Assembly: GCA_019671005.1 (NCBI GenBank) | Contig: CM033752.1 | Coordinates: 24,064,969-24,128,968, forward strand | Source of the DNA: Hibiscus mutabilis | Lineage: Eukaryota; Streptophyta; Magnoliopsida; Malvales; Malvaceae | Direction: 5' to 3' | Length of the DNA: 64,000 nucleotides | Shown here: positions 11,420 through 24,111 of the stretch, piece by piece | Layout of the letters: every line of letters begins with the position of its first letter | Position numbering within the stretch: the stretch's first letter is position 1 | Program-made: the position numbers and the translations under genes | The notes under the pieces: model-generated | The model's input: the letters and a program-made list of their open reading frames with translations, nothing else | What the model was told of the DNA's origin: nothing | Databases searched by the model: none

Positions 11420-12125
11420 TTATACTTGCAATGCAGAGAAGTTATCCCACATTGAAGGGATACTACCTTCTGAAAGAGTTTATATACAAACTCTCAATCT
11501 TACTCACATTGAGTAATAAGGTCTAGGCTAGGCCTAACCTAAACGCGTGCACACCACCCGTTCGGCTAGCTCGATTCGTGATCGTGTTAACATGTTTCTA
11601 TGGCATGTCCGTGCATGTATCTTTTTGGACTCCACCAACACAGATTTGTTTAACTTACATTGTCAAAATCTTTTATTTAATCAATTATATTTTATCAGAT
11701 ATTATACACATTTTATTTTTTGAATTTGTAATCTAATCCATGCGAATCAAGTATTTTATGTGACTGAGAGTGATTTTCAGGATTTTTGAATTATCTCATA
11801 TGGATATTTTTGTCCCTAAATTTTTACTATAAAAGGAGCCTTAAAGCTCTTCATTTTACACGCAGAAAAATCAAATTTCTCTTCTCATTTTCTCTTTACA
11901 TCTCCCAACACCATTTCTGAAAAGGGCAACTTCCATTTTAGTTCCACTTTCTTCTTTTGAGTATATGAAATTAGGTAGACTGTGTTAACCTTGGAGGCAA
12001 CGTTCAATTTTAGAATTACATAGCACAATTACAACATATTCAACTTTCAGTTCTATTTTATTGTGATTGTCAGTGCTAATCATTTCGTTTTGCATTACAT
12101 ATTTTTCTTACAATATTAATTCAAG
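11420..12125 (+). repeat. Candidate copia 5' LTR
   Basis: The segment has the block TTATCCCACATTGAAGGGATACT (common early in copia LTRs, and with a counterpart at about 20308), a TATA box ACTATAAAAGGAGCC at about 11828, and a T/C-rich leader like that downstream of copia promoters. I cannot find an exact LTR edge, nor a clear initiator-Met primer site after it. Confidence 0.4.
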
Positions 12126-12794
12126 ATGAACAAATTACCATGTATAAGGTAGTGGTTCATACCACGATGAGGCCTCAACAAATTTTTCATCCGATTTTCT
12201 ATGACACTTAAAGGAAATAAATTTGTGTTTTAATGCCTTAGGCATGAAAGCAAATTGTTGCAATGTTCAAACTAAAGTACGGATGATAATGAAGAGGCTT
12301 TGAAGTATAGGGCCATATACTTGAGGAGGCAATACTACTCGAACATAATGGGTTTTCAATTTGAATGGGATGGCACATGAGACAAGGTCATTGCTGCGCA
12401 TTTTGGTAAATACTATGTGTCTTTATTATTCCATTATTATGAATGCATAATAGAATATTAATACATTTATATTTGTACATGTTTTATTAATGCAATATCT
12501 TAAATCACGATATTATTAAGGAAACCCTTAATATTTCTTAATATTTTTGGCCTTTTAATATGAAATATTAAATATGGTATTGAATATGGAATATGACGTA
12601 AATATGGTATATTATATATTTTAAAAGTTTGGCCTTTAATATGAAACATCTTTTATCACATTTTTGCCTTAATAATTATTAGTAAATGTGATAATAATTA
12701 TTGATTGTGTTTGTGGAAACATTGTGAAAATTTTCTTTCGTACTAATAATTTTCTTTGAGAAATTTTATGGAGACGAACATGATACCCTGTTTA

Positions 12795-13013
12795 AATCTT
12801 AATTTGTTTTGGAAACTAAGATTTCGTAAATAACTTGTTTCATGATTTAATTCTTGTCATTTCAATGGGTTTACTTGATCTTCTTTTCCAAACAAGAATC
12901 AACAAAATCTTTATTGGTTTATAAACTGAGATCTTGTAAATAATTTGTTTCAGGATTTAATTCCTGTCGTTTTAATGGGTTTATTTGATCTTTTTTTTCA
13001 AACAAAAGGTAAT
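12795..13013 (+). repeat. Tandem duplication, two units of about 110 bp
   Basis: Two adjacent units start at about 12795 and 12904 and share long stretches such as GTTTCA(T/G)GATTTAATTC and AATGGGTTTA(C/T)TTGATCTT, with roughly 85-90% identity by eye. They lie in the noncoding leader before copia gag. Confidence 0.75.
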
Positions 13014-13079
13014 CTGAATTAATCTGCTTTTTCAATTTTATTGTGGATAAATATGTTTTAACAGAATTTGTTATTAGAA

Positions 13080-14120
13080 GTAACATTGGTTACTGATTCT
13101 GTTCAACAGAATCTTGAGCGTTGATTCTGAACGAGGTCTTATTGGAAGAATTTTGTTATTCTATGTCAAAACTACATTCCCAAAGCCTTGTCTGATGCAA
13201 GTTATGAAGTGTATAATGTTTAAAATGGCTAAAGAATTGTGAGGGTCGTTTGACCATAAATAGAAAAATGGAAGATGTCGGTGTTAAGAAATTCTTAGTT
13301 ACCAAATTCTTATTTTGTAATGATTGATTCCAAATTGTTGTGAATTAAAGGAAATGACTTTAACTAATCACTCACGACATTCTCGCAAAAGGAATGTTTA
13401 TAAGTGAATCTGTTCAGACGTTAGTCATTTGAAAAGGTAACACATGTTTGGAAAGACTTCAAGAAATTCCTAGCATAAGAGAATGAAATCCATAAACTGA
13501 TGTTTGAAAAATAATATGGCAGTGCATGTCTAGGATTGGTTATTTGAAACACCTAGTATTTAAGCGTACCTAGTGCACCACCTCTCTTTTCATAATTTAT
13601 CTACGTAGTGCATTGTTCATTATTTCTCTTTCTATTAGACCGTGTGAACTTTTGTTTCGGGTTTTTAGTTTCCTAAAATCCCGCCGTCTAACAATAGTTG
13701 AAAATTATGTTTTTATTTATGGATTTTAGCGTATGAGTAAATTCCTGACATTTAACAGATTCATAATATTTTATTTAAGGTTTGTGACTATGAGCCACAA
13801 TGAAAAATTAGTGAAATTCATTGGAAATTTTTCAAAATGTGGAAACAAAACATGTTGTCTATTTGACCAAGTAGAACTTGGTCATATATTTGAAGAATGA
13901 TCCTTCTATTGTTAGAGAGGATGAGGTAAATGGTGTTACCACTTTCAAATGTTGGAAATACAAATATTGCTAAGACAAATATTGTTAGGGCAAACATAAT
14001 TACAAAGGACTTCAAACCGCAGACTAGGCAGTGAGTTCAAGAAGCAAAATTTCATGGAAAATACTTCAATTGCCATAAGATGGGGAATAAGTCTTCAGAC
14101 TGTAGATTTCTAAAGAAAGT
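13080..14120 (+). pseudogene. Copia gag, heavily frameshifted
   Basis: Around 13272 the translation EDVGVKKFLVTKFL matches the copia gag core (UBN2-type). Fragments of the downstream helix bundle follow in changing frames. At about 14052-14107 is the nucleocapsid zinc knuckle GKYFNCHKMGNKSSDCR, where the first and second cysteine spacing is degenerate. No frame over 70 codons survives. Confidence 0.7.
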
Positions 14121-14329
14121 CAGAACAAACGAGGTCAACGTTATGACAAAGCACTGTCGTAACAACTGACATGACAAATTATTGTTTGAGGAAATAAATT
14201 TATTACCTTCATTGATGATAGCACAAACTAATGCTATGTGTATTTGCTTAAAAGCAAAAAAATAAAGCTATAGAAAAAGTGTTCTCTATAAACATGATGA
14301 TGAAACACAAACTTAATAAAATGATTAAG

Positions 14330-14760
14330 ATGGGGGAGAAACTTTATATGGGTAACGATGCAACATCCAAGAACGATACTGTGATTTTGAAGATGACTTC
14401 TGAAAAGAATTGAAAATTAAAAAATGTGTTTGACATGTATGGGAAGTTATTCTATCAGCGAATTACCTTTAAATAAGGTTCCCTACAAGAAAAAGAGACA
14501 ATATGCCATATGAGTTACGAAAAGGTAGAAAACCTTCATACATCCACTTGAAAGTATAATGGTGTCTTGAAAAGGTAATGACCCGTTATTGAAAAAATGA
14601 AAATAGGTCCTAGAACGCTGGGCTCTATTTTCATTGGTTGTGCAAAACATAACAACGCATATCCATTTCTTTTGTATAAATTAAAGAACCCTGATTCACA
14701 AGAATACGATAATAGAATCAAATAATGTCTCTTTTTTTGAAAATGTATTCCCATTGTAAA
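14330..14760 (+). pseudogene. Copia protease remnant fused to integrase C-terminal part
   Basis: EKLYMGNDATSKNDTVILKM (about 14335) is the segment just after the protease active site in copia polyproteins. Within about 170 bases the text changes to PYELRKGRKPSYIHLKV (about 14508) and then IGPRTLGSIFIGCAKHNNAY (about 14598), which is the end of copia integrase. The integrase zinc finger and DDE core, about 300 residues, are missing, so an internal deletion joins the two near 14465-14505. Confidence 0.75.
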
Positions 14761-14914
14761 GCTAGGAAAGTTGATCGAAGTTCAACGAAATGAACTTTCA
14801 AGACCATTGATAAAGATAGATCATATGATCAACAAGGGGTTTAGCTAAAATTAAAGCCACAAAGACTAAACGAGCAAGGTAGAAAAAATCTTTAGATCAA
14901 GTTTTCTAACATTT

Positions 14915-16410
14915 ATGCTAGAGGATGAAACTCAAACGCATAATGATTTTATACGTTTATATGAAGACACCTTATGGAAAAATGCCATTAAGAGTGTAAC
15001 TGATTCCATCATGCAAAACCATATGTGGAAATTAGTGGATCTTCCTCCAAGAATTAAACCATTAAATTTTAAATGGATTTTTAAATGGAAAATGAAAGTA
15101 GATGGAACAATTGATAGGTGCAAGGCCAGATTAGTTATAGAAGGTTACCAACAAAACAAAAGTCTTGACTATTTTGATACATATTCTCTTGTATCAAGAA
15201 TAACCTTCATAAGGATGATACTTGCAATTGCCATTTTGCGAAATCTAGAAGTACATCAAATAGATGTTAAAACTATTTTCTTAAATGGAGATCTTGATAA
15301 AGAAATTTACATGGAACAACCTGAGGGTCATGTAGTTTCAGGTCAAGAGAGGAAAGTTTGTTTATTGGTGAAGTCATTGTGTGGACTTAAGCAAGCACCA
15401 AAACAACAATGGTATGCGAAGTCTAATTTTGATGACAAACAGCTTCAAGATTAATGAGTGTGACAAATATGTATATGTTAAAACTACTGGAATTTGATAT
15501 ATTATTTTATGTCGATATGTTGATGACATAATCATTATCGAAAGCAATAATGAAATAGTAAAACGTACTAAACACATGTTAAATTCAAGATTTGACATGA
15601 AATACATAGACTAGTCCATACAATTTTGGGTATCCAAATCAAACGGTCCCTTGAAAGTCTCATATTGACTCAGTCAAACTATGTGGACAAGATTCTTAAG
15701 AAACTTGGAAACGGTGATTCTAGTATAGCAAGAACTCAAATAAACACAAGTCAACATTTTTCCAAGAACAAAGGTTTAAGTGTTGACCAAGTGGAATATG
15801 CAAGGATTATAGGTAGTCTAATGTACCTTATGAGTTGCACTAGACCAGATATTCCTTTCACTGTGAGAAATTTAAGTAGATTCGCAAGCAATCTGAGTGA
15901 AAACCACTAGGAAGAGATTGTGTTGGTACTAAGATATCTTAGATATACTAGGGACTATGTATTGCATTATTCCAGAAATCCTACTATTTTGGAAGGATAC
16001 TCCAATGCTAGTTGGATATCTGATATTCAAGATACTAAAGGCACAAGTGTATATGTTTTCACTTTGCGAGGAAAACTTGTGTCAAAGAAATCCTCAAGAA
16101 AAATAGTTATAACCAAATCTACAATGGAATTTAATTTTGTAGCTCTACACAAGTAAAGAGAAAAAGCTAAACTGATTTGGAATTTCTTGGAGAATACTCC
16201 TAAATGGCCAAAACATGTACAATATGCATATATTGTAATAATCAAGCAACAATGGGTAGAGCACAGATCTTTATGTATAATGGTAAGTCAATACATATAC
16301 GTCGTCGACACATTACCATTAGACAATTGATCTCACATGTAGTTATCCCTATTGATTTTGTAAGATCAATGGATAAAATTGCGAATCCGTTAACTAAAGG
16401 GTTAATTTGA
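14915..16410 (+). pseudogene. Copia reverse transcriptase and RNase H
   Basis: Residues 1-179 (14915-15454) carry the RT fingers and palm: KWIFKWKMKVDGTIDRCKAR, DVKTIFLNGDL with the first catalytic Asp, and CLLVKSLCGLKQAPK. The catalytic box YVDDIIII is present at about 15517-15540 in another frame. 15626-15910 covers the connection with SLMYLMSCTRPDI. 15920-16410 is RNase H with GYSNASW (Asp to Asn in the usual DADW), KSTMEF, and the closing KIANPLTKGL. At least five stops or frameshifts disrupt it. Confidence 0.9.
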
Positions 16411-16881
16411 GATCAAGTTGAGCAAACATCAAAAGGAATGAGACTAAATCCTAGGAAAATTTAAGGCGCTATGTGAAGAAAACCCTACTTACTTGGCTAG
16501 AGACCCAAGATCTAGGTTCAAAGGGACAACCTAATTACATAGACCATGTGCGGCCACTATGGACTTTCTTCTCTCAAGTTCATTCCTATGTTGCAAACAA
16601 TGATCAAAAGTGGAATAGGCTAAGAAATGCTTTTAATGACCATTGTGTGTTTTGGTTAGTCGAACAACATAAGTCACATATTTCACTATGTGAGAGTAAA
16701 GTGGGTCCGTTTCAAAGAGACTATTGGGGCATAGTTCTCTCAAACTCTTGCAGAACCAAGGAGATGTTCATGGCCATATGAACATAACTATGAGAACTAA
16801 AAATCTCACTAGAGTAGTAGTTGTGTGAGGTACATCATCGTTTACACAAACGGTAGAATAGTTCAAGGACATCACGTCTAC
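16411..16881 (+). other. Copia 3' untranslated part, left half
   Basis: It contains stretches usual after copia RNase H (CCCAAGATCTAGGTTCAAAG at about 16505, TTTCACTATGTGAGAGTAAA at about 16681). It breaks off at 16881 at a target duplication TCTAC and resumes at 19952. The 102-codon open frame at 16473 is not recognisable as protein. Confidence 0.6.
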
Positions 16882-17372
16882 TGATGCTTATGAAATAGTT
16901 ATGCAAATGAAGAGCAAGTATACTCGTCGATCAAGTAATAAAGTGGTAGATTAGAGTGTCGAACCCCAGGGATTGGATCAATAACTTCAAAGTAATCATA
17001 CTCAAGAGTTAGTGAGAAAATATTGATTTGAGGATGGTTTATTAAAACTAAATGTAATAAAAGTAAAATAGCATTGATCAAGGACAAGCAGATGTTGTAG
17101 CAAATATTCTAATGATTATGGAAGCTGAGTTTATTGCCTATAAATTATGCCAATTACTATTCGAATGCTATAGCGGTTGACGATACATATCTACGTAAAC
17201 CAATTAAGTCTTTACCTATTCGATAGGGCTTTCTAATTAACTTCTTTACTCTCTCGATACCTAGAAGTTGATAATAAGGATGCTATGGCAATACATGTCT
17301 GCGTAAACCCTAACAACTCTATTATCTATTCAAGTTCCCCTTATTATTCGTTGAAATCCTAAACTTATGTCT

Positions 17373-18606
17373 TGTTAGCCATAGTGCCCTAGGGCCTATT
17401 GTATGGACATGATATTTTATTTAATGAATTTATTATTATAATAAATTTGCATGTTTTTGTATCCTTGAATTAATTATTCTAAATATCCCTAATCAGTTAT
17501 TATTGTGGGAACAATAATAAGATAAGATTGGTATGAAGTTTAATAGATGTTCATCAGATGGATATGTGAATGAGATTCAAATCAAATTCATATATGTATT
17601 TGTTGAGAACAAATATTAGGATTGACTCGTCTTGAGATTAATACATGGATTAAAGTTATATATTAATCTTCAACAATTGTGACATTAAATCCTTAGCCCT
17701 GAAATTACTATGATTCTCAACATGATGATTATTATGTTTTGACATAGTCAAACATCATCTTTAATCGGACGATTATAAAGGTTATGCTTGAACATAATAA
17801 GGAATCATGTACTGAGATGTGAGTAATTAAGATGGAATTTATCTCTCTTAACATAAGAGAGATATCTCTAGGCCCCTCGATGATTGAGACTGAGAAATGC
17901 ATGGTCGTGCTCAAATGAGTTGATAGAGATCAATGTCATTTATTTAGTCAGTTCAATTCGACATCGAGAAACTAAAGATAGGAAGATATAAGGTTAACAT
18001 TTTCCATGTCTTATATTCTATCAAGATATCATGAGATAAAAGGATTATGAAATAAACTGTATTAAGGTTGTCTCGAATTATGAGTCTTTCATTTAACTTG
18101 GGTAATCATAATGTCTTGCTAGAGGCCACTTATGACTTCTAGGGTAAAATGTGATTTTATCTACTGCTAATGTTAATTGAACCTATAGGGTAGCACACTA
18201 AGAATGGTTGTGGTTATTACTCTCAATAATAAATTTAAAATAATGAGATTATCTTAAGTAATGTTATTAGAGATTATTTATTCAAATTTAAAGAAGTTAA
18301 ATCCGTATTCATTTGATAGAATATTTTATTTGTTTTATTATTTTTCAAAAATAATATAAATAAATAATATTATTAAATAATCTCATTATCTAGATTTAGT
18401 TGGATTTAAATTCCTTATCAGATATGGAATCTATTTTAGAATATATTATTTATTTATTTTAAATAAATAATATCATTAAATAATTATCTAGATTTGGTTG
18501 GATTTGAATTCCTTATTAGATTAAAGAATTCATTTTAAATTAGGATTTATTTAAAAGAGATGTAATTAAATTATAATAGTGAATTCAACCTAACCTTAAT
18601 CAAGTC

Positions 18607-18637
<31 letters not shown>

Positions 18638-19124
18638 TGTATGTATGTATGTATGTATGTATGTATGTATGTATGTATGTATGTATGTATGTATGTATGT
18701 ATGTATGTATGTATGTATGTATGTATGTATGTATGTATGTATGTATGTATGTATGTATGTATGTATGTATGTATGTATGTATGTATGTATGTATGTATGT
18801 ATGCCAAGGGTTTGACTTCACTTGAATTTTTTTCGACTAGCCACCAAAACCACAAAAACTCTATTTTTCGAAATTTGAGAGGAACTAGCAATCCGATAGC
18901 CATTTGTCGTCCATTCACGTGTGGATATTTGTAGATGGCGATCGTCTTTATGAAAGACAATGCCTCAGTACAACAGGATTATAGAATCTTAGATCGAGTT
19001 AACTTATAATTATCTTTGTCATTCGTTAATATGATTGCATGTGATCTTGAAAATTTTTGTGGGATTTATTTTTCTGTGTTTATTTACATGATTAGATCAT
19101 TTTTATTTCCTATGAAACCCTTCA
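17373..19124. repeat. Solo LTR nested in the previous solo LTR
   Basis: It starts TGTTAGCCATAG and ends AAACCCTTCA, flanked by the exact duplication TGTCT at 17368-17372 and 19125-19129. Removing it restores a continuous outer LTR. At 1752 bases it is AT-rich with no coding capacity; it looks copia-like but I cannot name the family. It carries the TATG microsatellite. Confidence 0.88.
18608..18803 (+). repeat. Perfect (TATG)49 microsatellite
   Basis: There are 196 bases of uninterrupted TATG repeats. Its six-frame translations (YVCM and YIHT repeats) give long false open frames on both strands. The absence of interruptions indicates recent expansion. Confidence 0.98.
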
Positions 19125-19951
19125 TGTCTAAGCCGAATTAGAACCTAAGTTGACATCTTAATTTCCACTGTTCACGTTTGTCTAACTTAACTCTCTCGAT
19201 ATTAAACCACAGATCAATAGTTAAAAGGTCTCTCTCGATAGCTCTTACAATAACTACGCATGAAGAACAATGAACAAAATAGATAAAGGAAAAGACTATA
19301 GCATTGAACAAGTAATTAAAATATAATATCATAAAACAATAAACCCAACAAAAGTATTTAGCTCATGTCTGAGCAAATAACATCCATAACAAAAATAATT
19401 AAAAACATGACAGTTTATAAATCAAGGAGAATAAAAGATCAAGCATCTTCATCGTTCTCTTCCAAGCCCTCTAACTGTGCTGCAGGTCCCGCACTCCTCA
19501 AGCCTCTCTCGGTAGCTGAAGACTAAGGGTTGCCATCTAAGATCAATCTCACTTTGTTTGTGGCCCAACTCTTCTTTATATAGGCACAAAGCCTTTTAAT
19601 GAGGATCTTGCTTTCCCACTTCATTCAATGAGAGTACATATCGGATGGAAGTCCACATGTGCCAAAAGTATGGGTTCATCTCCAACTCTTTTTCTTTGTT
19701 GGCTCGACATGAGAGAGATCAATTCCACTGCTCCAGCACTCCTCTACCTCGGTTGCTTCCTGCACAAGCAGCACTATAACGCATTACCTTCCCCGCTAAA
19801 AACACCAAAATATATAACAATTAAGCACAGGCAACATAACTCCCTAACTACATGTAAACTACTCCTAAATGCAACTATATGAGCTTAAACATATGCAAAA
19901 GCTAAGTAAAAAGGGTACACAAAATAGGTTTTCTAAGCAGACATCATCTAC

Positions 19952-20100
19952 TGGTCAGCCAGTAAAGTAAATATACTTTCACAAAAGAAAACTCAAGGGT
20001 GGACACCTATCTATCATATGCAGTTATCAACCGAAGAATCTATCACCACATTGAGTCAAAATGTTTTGATTAAATGATCAATTTCATTCATGTGGGGGAT
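19952..20100 (+). other. Copia 3' untranslated part, right half, with polypurine tract
   Basis: This continues the copia 3' region after the target duplication of the solo LTR. It ends in TGTGGGGGAT at 20091-20100, the polypurine tract that primes plus-strand synthesis, directly before the LTR start TGTTGG. Confidence 0.8.
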
Positions 20101-21000
20101 TGTTGGAAAAATATGATAAATTGGAAACTTCGAGGCATATTTTCTACGGTCAAAGATGGAGATTCGAATAGAGAAATTATGGCTTCATATTCTACTTCAT
20201 GAGACCTTTACAACGATATCTCATACGCTCAAAACAGGTGAGTGATGAATGATAAATGGATTAAAGTAGGCTACTTGTGAATTGCGTTAAGGAAAAATAG
20301 AAGCTTATATCCCACATGGGTGGGATACTAGTGTGGGATATGTTTACATACAAGACTCAACTAGGTAGTTATTGAATGACTTAAGCTGATATGATGTGGG
20401 TGACGTGAATTTCTGAACCGGTCAAACCTTTCAAGGTCATGCAGATATTTTAGCCCGCTACGAGATAATTTTTCCTTAAATATGACATTATTTTTTTAAA
20501 TATTCTGAATTAAAATGATAAATGGATGCTTTAATTTGAATATTAATTTGTTAATCTTTTAGAATATCATTAAAAGGATAAATATATGATAAGATGTTAT
20601 CTTTAATTCAGATATTATTTTGATAATGCTATTTAATTCATGAATTTTATTTACAATAAAACTCCATCTGAAACACTTATAAATACCATGTAAACCTATT
20701 AGGTTTAAGACAACAAAAACACACAGAGAATTTTTTACTATTTTTACTCTGTGATTTTATAAAGTATTTTTGGTGATAGAAGAAGACGGGCTACAATTTG
20801 TTGATTACTGCAGAAGTGCTAATGATGTGCTCATTTCATTGTTGTATCTTGGGAGATAGACATCCATCGTTTCTCAAGCACTATAGGAGCGAACGAATCT
20901 GTCTAAAGGAAAGTGTGTGTTACACATGCCTCAACGAATTTGCTCATCCAAATTGTTGTTTGGATACAAGTAAATAGTTTCAATTTATTGTTTTAATATT
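20101..21000 (+). repeat. Copia 3' LTR, right end uncertain
   Basis: It starts TGTTGGAAAAATATG right after a polypurine tract. Inside are a direct/inverted block around TATCCCACATGGGTGGGATA (about 20309), a TATA box CTTATAAATACC (about 20677) and a leader with ACACACAGAG. The end could not be fixed; it probably falls between 20960 and 21120. Confidence 0.6.
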
Positions 21001-22681
21001 CGATTTCTGTTTCAAATTTTCTTGTATCTATCTTTATGTTATGTCCGATTAATTAATAATATCAATATTTTATTTACTATTTTTTTAGATTTTCTTGGTT
21101 TATAACGCTGCTTTCAAACAATTTTGTTGTTGAAAATGGATTAATGAGCCAGTACAGAACATGAAAAATGAACAACGAACCCCTAACGTCGAACTTGAAG
21201 GACATACGAGAAATACTATAAACTGCACCTTGTTTAGAAAATGAGAAGATTTCATTGCTACGACAACGGGTGGTGTTAGACAGTGACAAACATGAGAGAA
21301 GAAAAATATTTTAGGTCTTTTCTAAAATAAGAATATTAGAATTTTGTGAGAAATTAGGGTTTTCTAAAAAAAATTTAAAAATGTTTTTTAAAATAAAAAT
21401 TAAAGGAAATTAAAAATTAAGTTACATGTCAAACGGAGATATTGAGTGATAGATTTTTTAACGAACGTCGACGATTTTTTCTTAAAATCTTAACGAAGTG
21501 AAATGTTATGCACAATACTTTGATAAAAAAGAACTTTAGACACCTAAAGTAAGAAATATATATAGTTTGAAAACTTATTTTCCATTTAAGTCTAAAATAA
21601 AATATAGATTAAAAATAAAAAATGAGAATTTTGTAAATAATTTTTAAACATTTAATGTATATAATATATTAATGAAAATGAGAATAATTTGTCTAAATTA
21701 ATTTATACTAGTTTTATTAAAATAAATTAATAATAATCTAAGTTAATTAATTAATAAAGATATGATAATTAATTAAAGCCCAAATAATTTTGGACTATAT
21801 AATGAATAATTAAAATCCGATTATCTTTTACAATTAATTTGGTTTGCCAAATTATATGTTGCCCAATATAAAAAAATCTAATATTAATTTATTTTAGAAA
21901 ATAAATTCATTTCTAATAAACAAGCCATGAAAGGCACAAATCATTGGAACATGAACTAATTACAATACAGGGCACTCTAGGCATAAGGAGTTCTTTTTTT
22001 TTTTCCATTTCCTTAATGTTTATTGAACTTCTATTCCCTCAAAAAAAATTATTGGGCTTCTCTTCATTTTTGTTTATCTTTTTTCTTCGTTTTCATCATC
22101 GTTTCAGAAATTTGTCGCGAATAATAAATTTAAACACTTTTGTTTTTCATTTCATAAGGAGTTCTTTTCTTCTTCGTTTTCTCTTATTTATTTTTATACT
22201 CAAATATGATTTGTTCAAACACTTTAAAATATCACAGGAATAATTAAATGTAAACAAATAATGTAACATACACCATTCAATCATGGTTAAAGCTTATCTC
22301 ATCTTATTAAAATTTTCTATACATTTGACTTGGCTTGTGTATGTTATATTTTAGAGTAAAAGTCACTCATAAATTATAAATTATTACTTTTTTATTAAAG
22401 TTTCATTTCTATTCTTATCCTTAAAATTTTATATTGAAGAATCTCTTTAGATTTGAGTAATTATTATTTTTTGACACAGAGTAATTATTTAATACACATG
22501 TGGTAGAAGCAAAAAGTTTCACAAGCACCTTAATTTTAGAGTTTAGGATTTAGATGTTTAGGTTTAGGTTTAGTTGTTTAGAATTAAAAGGTTATTGTTA
22601 AAATTTAAGGTTTATAGGTTAAAACATAAACCTCTAACCATATTACCCTAAACTCTAACCTCAAACTCTCAATTCTAACAA
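21000..22681. other. AT-rich DNA, no gene recognised
   Basis: I see no protein family, RNA gene or clear element ends. Open frames (for example 21944-22243, phenylalanine-rich) look like translated poly-T. From about 22540 to 22681 is a degenerate TTTAGG/CCTAAA region forming an imperfect inverted repeat; its right part continues after the solo LTR at 25270-25370. Confidence 0.6.
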
Positions 22682-24111
22682 TAACCTGTAACCCCCTAGA
22701 TCGGCCTATGCGAAAAGACCACGTCTAACAGGGCACATCTCAACATGATAAAACCCAAGTAGAAAACGTGTTGGAAAATTTTGAACATTTAGCTTAAAAT
22801 ATAATAGTATATCTTGTTGTAAAGTAATCAAACCAAGATACATATGTAGTAATTAAAAATAATCCATATCAAATATAGTAGAAAATACTTAAATATAACT
22901 CCATACATTAGGCACATGTCACCCTGAAAACAAAATGGTGGATAGAAACATTACAAACTAGATGAAGTACTGAATGTGTCGATCCTCCAATGTCAGGAAC
23001 AGAGCTGCCTATCCAAAATATCTGAAAGGAAGAAAATTGGGAATGAGCTAGCGAGCTTAGTGTGGTCCAATAGTGCATAGCTAAAACATGTATTACAAAC
23101 AATACATAAATTAATTAGATTTCAAGAAGAAAAAAAACAACATGTATCAAACAGTAATAAGGTTCATTTTAATTTTCCAGCTACCCTCCAACCAAACTCC
23201 GGTATACAGTTCCCCCCAGAACTGCATCTATGAGGGCATTAACCCAGGCCCATTACGGTAAAAAATCATCCTAGCCGAAGTATAGGAGTGAAAGGTAAGG
23301 AATTACCCTAGCCGAAGCATAGGAACCTGAAACGGTAAAGAATTACCAACTGGATCCGAGCTGAACCTACGGTAACTTCATACTTTATCCCAAGTACCCC
23401 GGTAACAGTCTAGGCAGTAATTTCAGTATTCAGTGATAGCATTAATTACAGAAATCAGTATTAGTAGCAGTAATTACAATTAAATAGAGAGCAAGTATTT
23501 ATTTTCAACAACACAGTAACCAGAGAGCATGACGTTCAAGCAGGTACTTAGGCTTAAGTCAACAGATAAAAATGATCATACTCAAAATCAGGGCACATGT
23601 TATAATTTCACAATAACAGAGAAAACTAGTAATATGCACGTGTTCAGTTCAAGCAAAACATTTAGAAACATTTATGTAAAACACATGGAACACACCTCAA
23701 AATGTTGGGTCTGTCAGTCATATGATCTACTGAGCACTAGTGTGACGCTCCGATGATGTACTAGAACCTAATATAGAACGAGTCTCAAATTAATACAGGG
23801 GAATTATTCACTATGATAACTTACAACGTATTGATACTTACGAGTTACAATGGAATCACGTTGTTGCATGTATCGAGAGGAGCTAGGCTGGCAGATGCAC
23901 GATCGAGAGAGACTCTTGTACCTTTAACAAAATAATATATCAGGTCAGAAGCCTTAATCCAAAATTTGCTCATAATTTAAATAATTTAACAACTTATGCA
24001 TGATCGGGTTTAAGATTGGTTTTGAAGGCTTTCGAGTTAGAATTTCGTGAAACATGCTTCAAAAATAGACCCAGGACGTCGAAAAATGTAAAATAAGAGT
24101 TTTCGAAAAAA

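Larger units (their letters stand above)
16882..19946 (-). repeat. Athila-type solo LTR with perfect target duplication
   Basis: It starts TGATGCTTATG and ends GCAGACATCA. The five bases on each side are TCTAC (16877-16881 and 19947-19951), and removing it joins two halves of the copia 3' region. Near the left end is the Athila U5 signature GCAAGTATACTCG and AAGTAATAAAGTGG, in reverse orientation, so the LTR is read on the minus strand. Net of the younger insertion inside it, the LTR is 1308 bases. There is no internal region, so it is a solo LTR left by LTR-LTR recombination. Confidence 0.88.
11420..21000 (+). mobile_element. Degenerate Ty1/copia retrotransposon, hosting nested solo LTRs
   Basis: Gag with zinc knuckle, protease remnant, integrase tail, reverse transcriptase and RNase H occur in copia order (integrase before RT) from about 13080 to 16410. 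They are followed by a typical copia 3' untranslated stretch and a polypurine tract with LTR start at 20101. The 3' untranslated stretch is interrupted from 16882 to 19951 by younger insertions. All coding parts have stops and frameshifts, and the integrase core is deleted. The 5' end is uncertain: a TATA-bearing LTR-like segment lies at about 11420-12125, but it does not align well with the 3' LTR, so the two ends may come from different elements. Confidence 0.75.

Noticed and set aside
18571..18960. Long open frames of YVCM and YIHT repeats on both strands
   Set aside because: They are translations of the TATG microsatellite; all frames of such a run stay open.
22540..22681. Telomere
   Set aside because: The CCTAAA-like words are degenerate and irregular, and sit inside retrotransposon-rich DNA.
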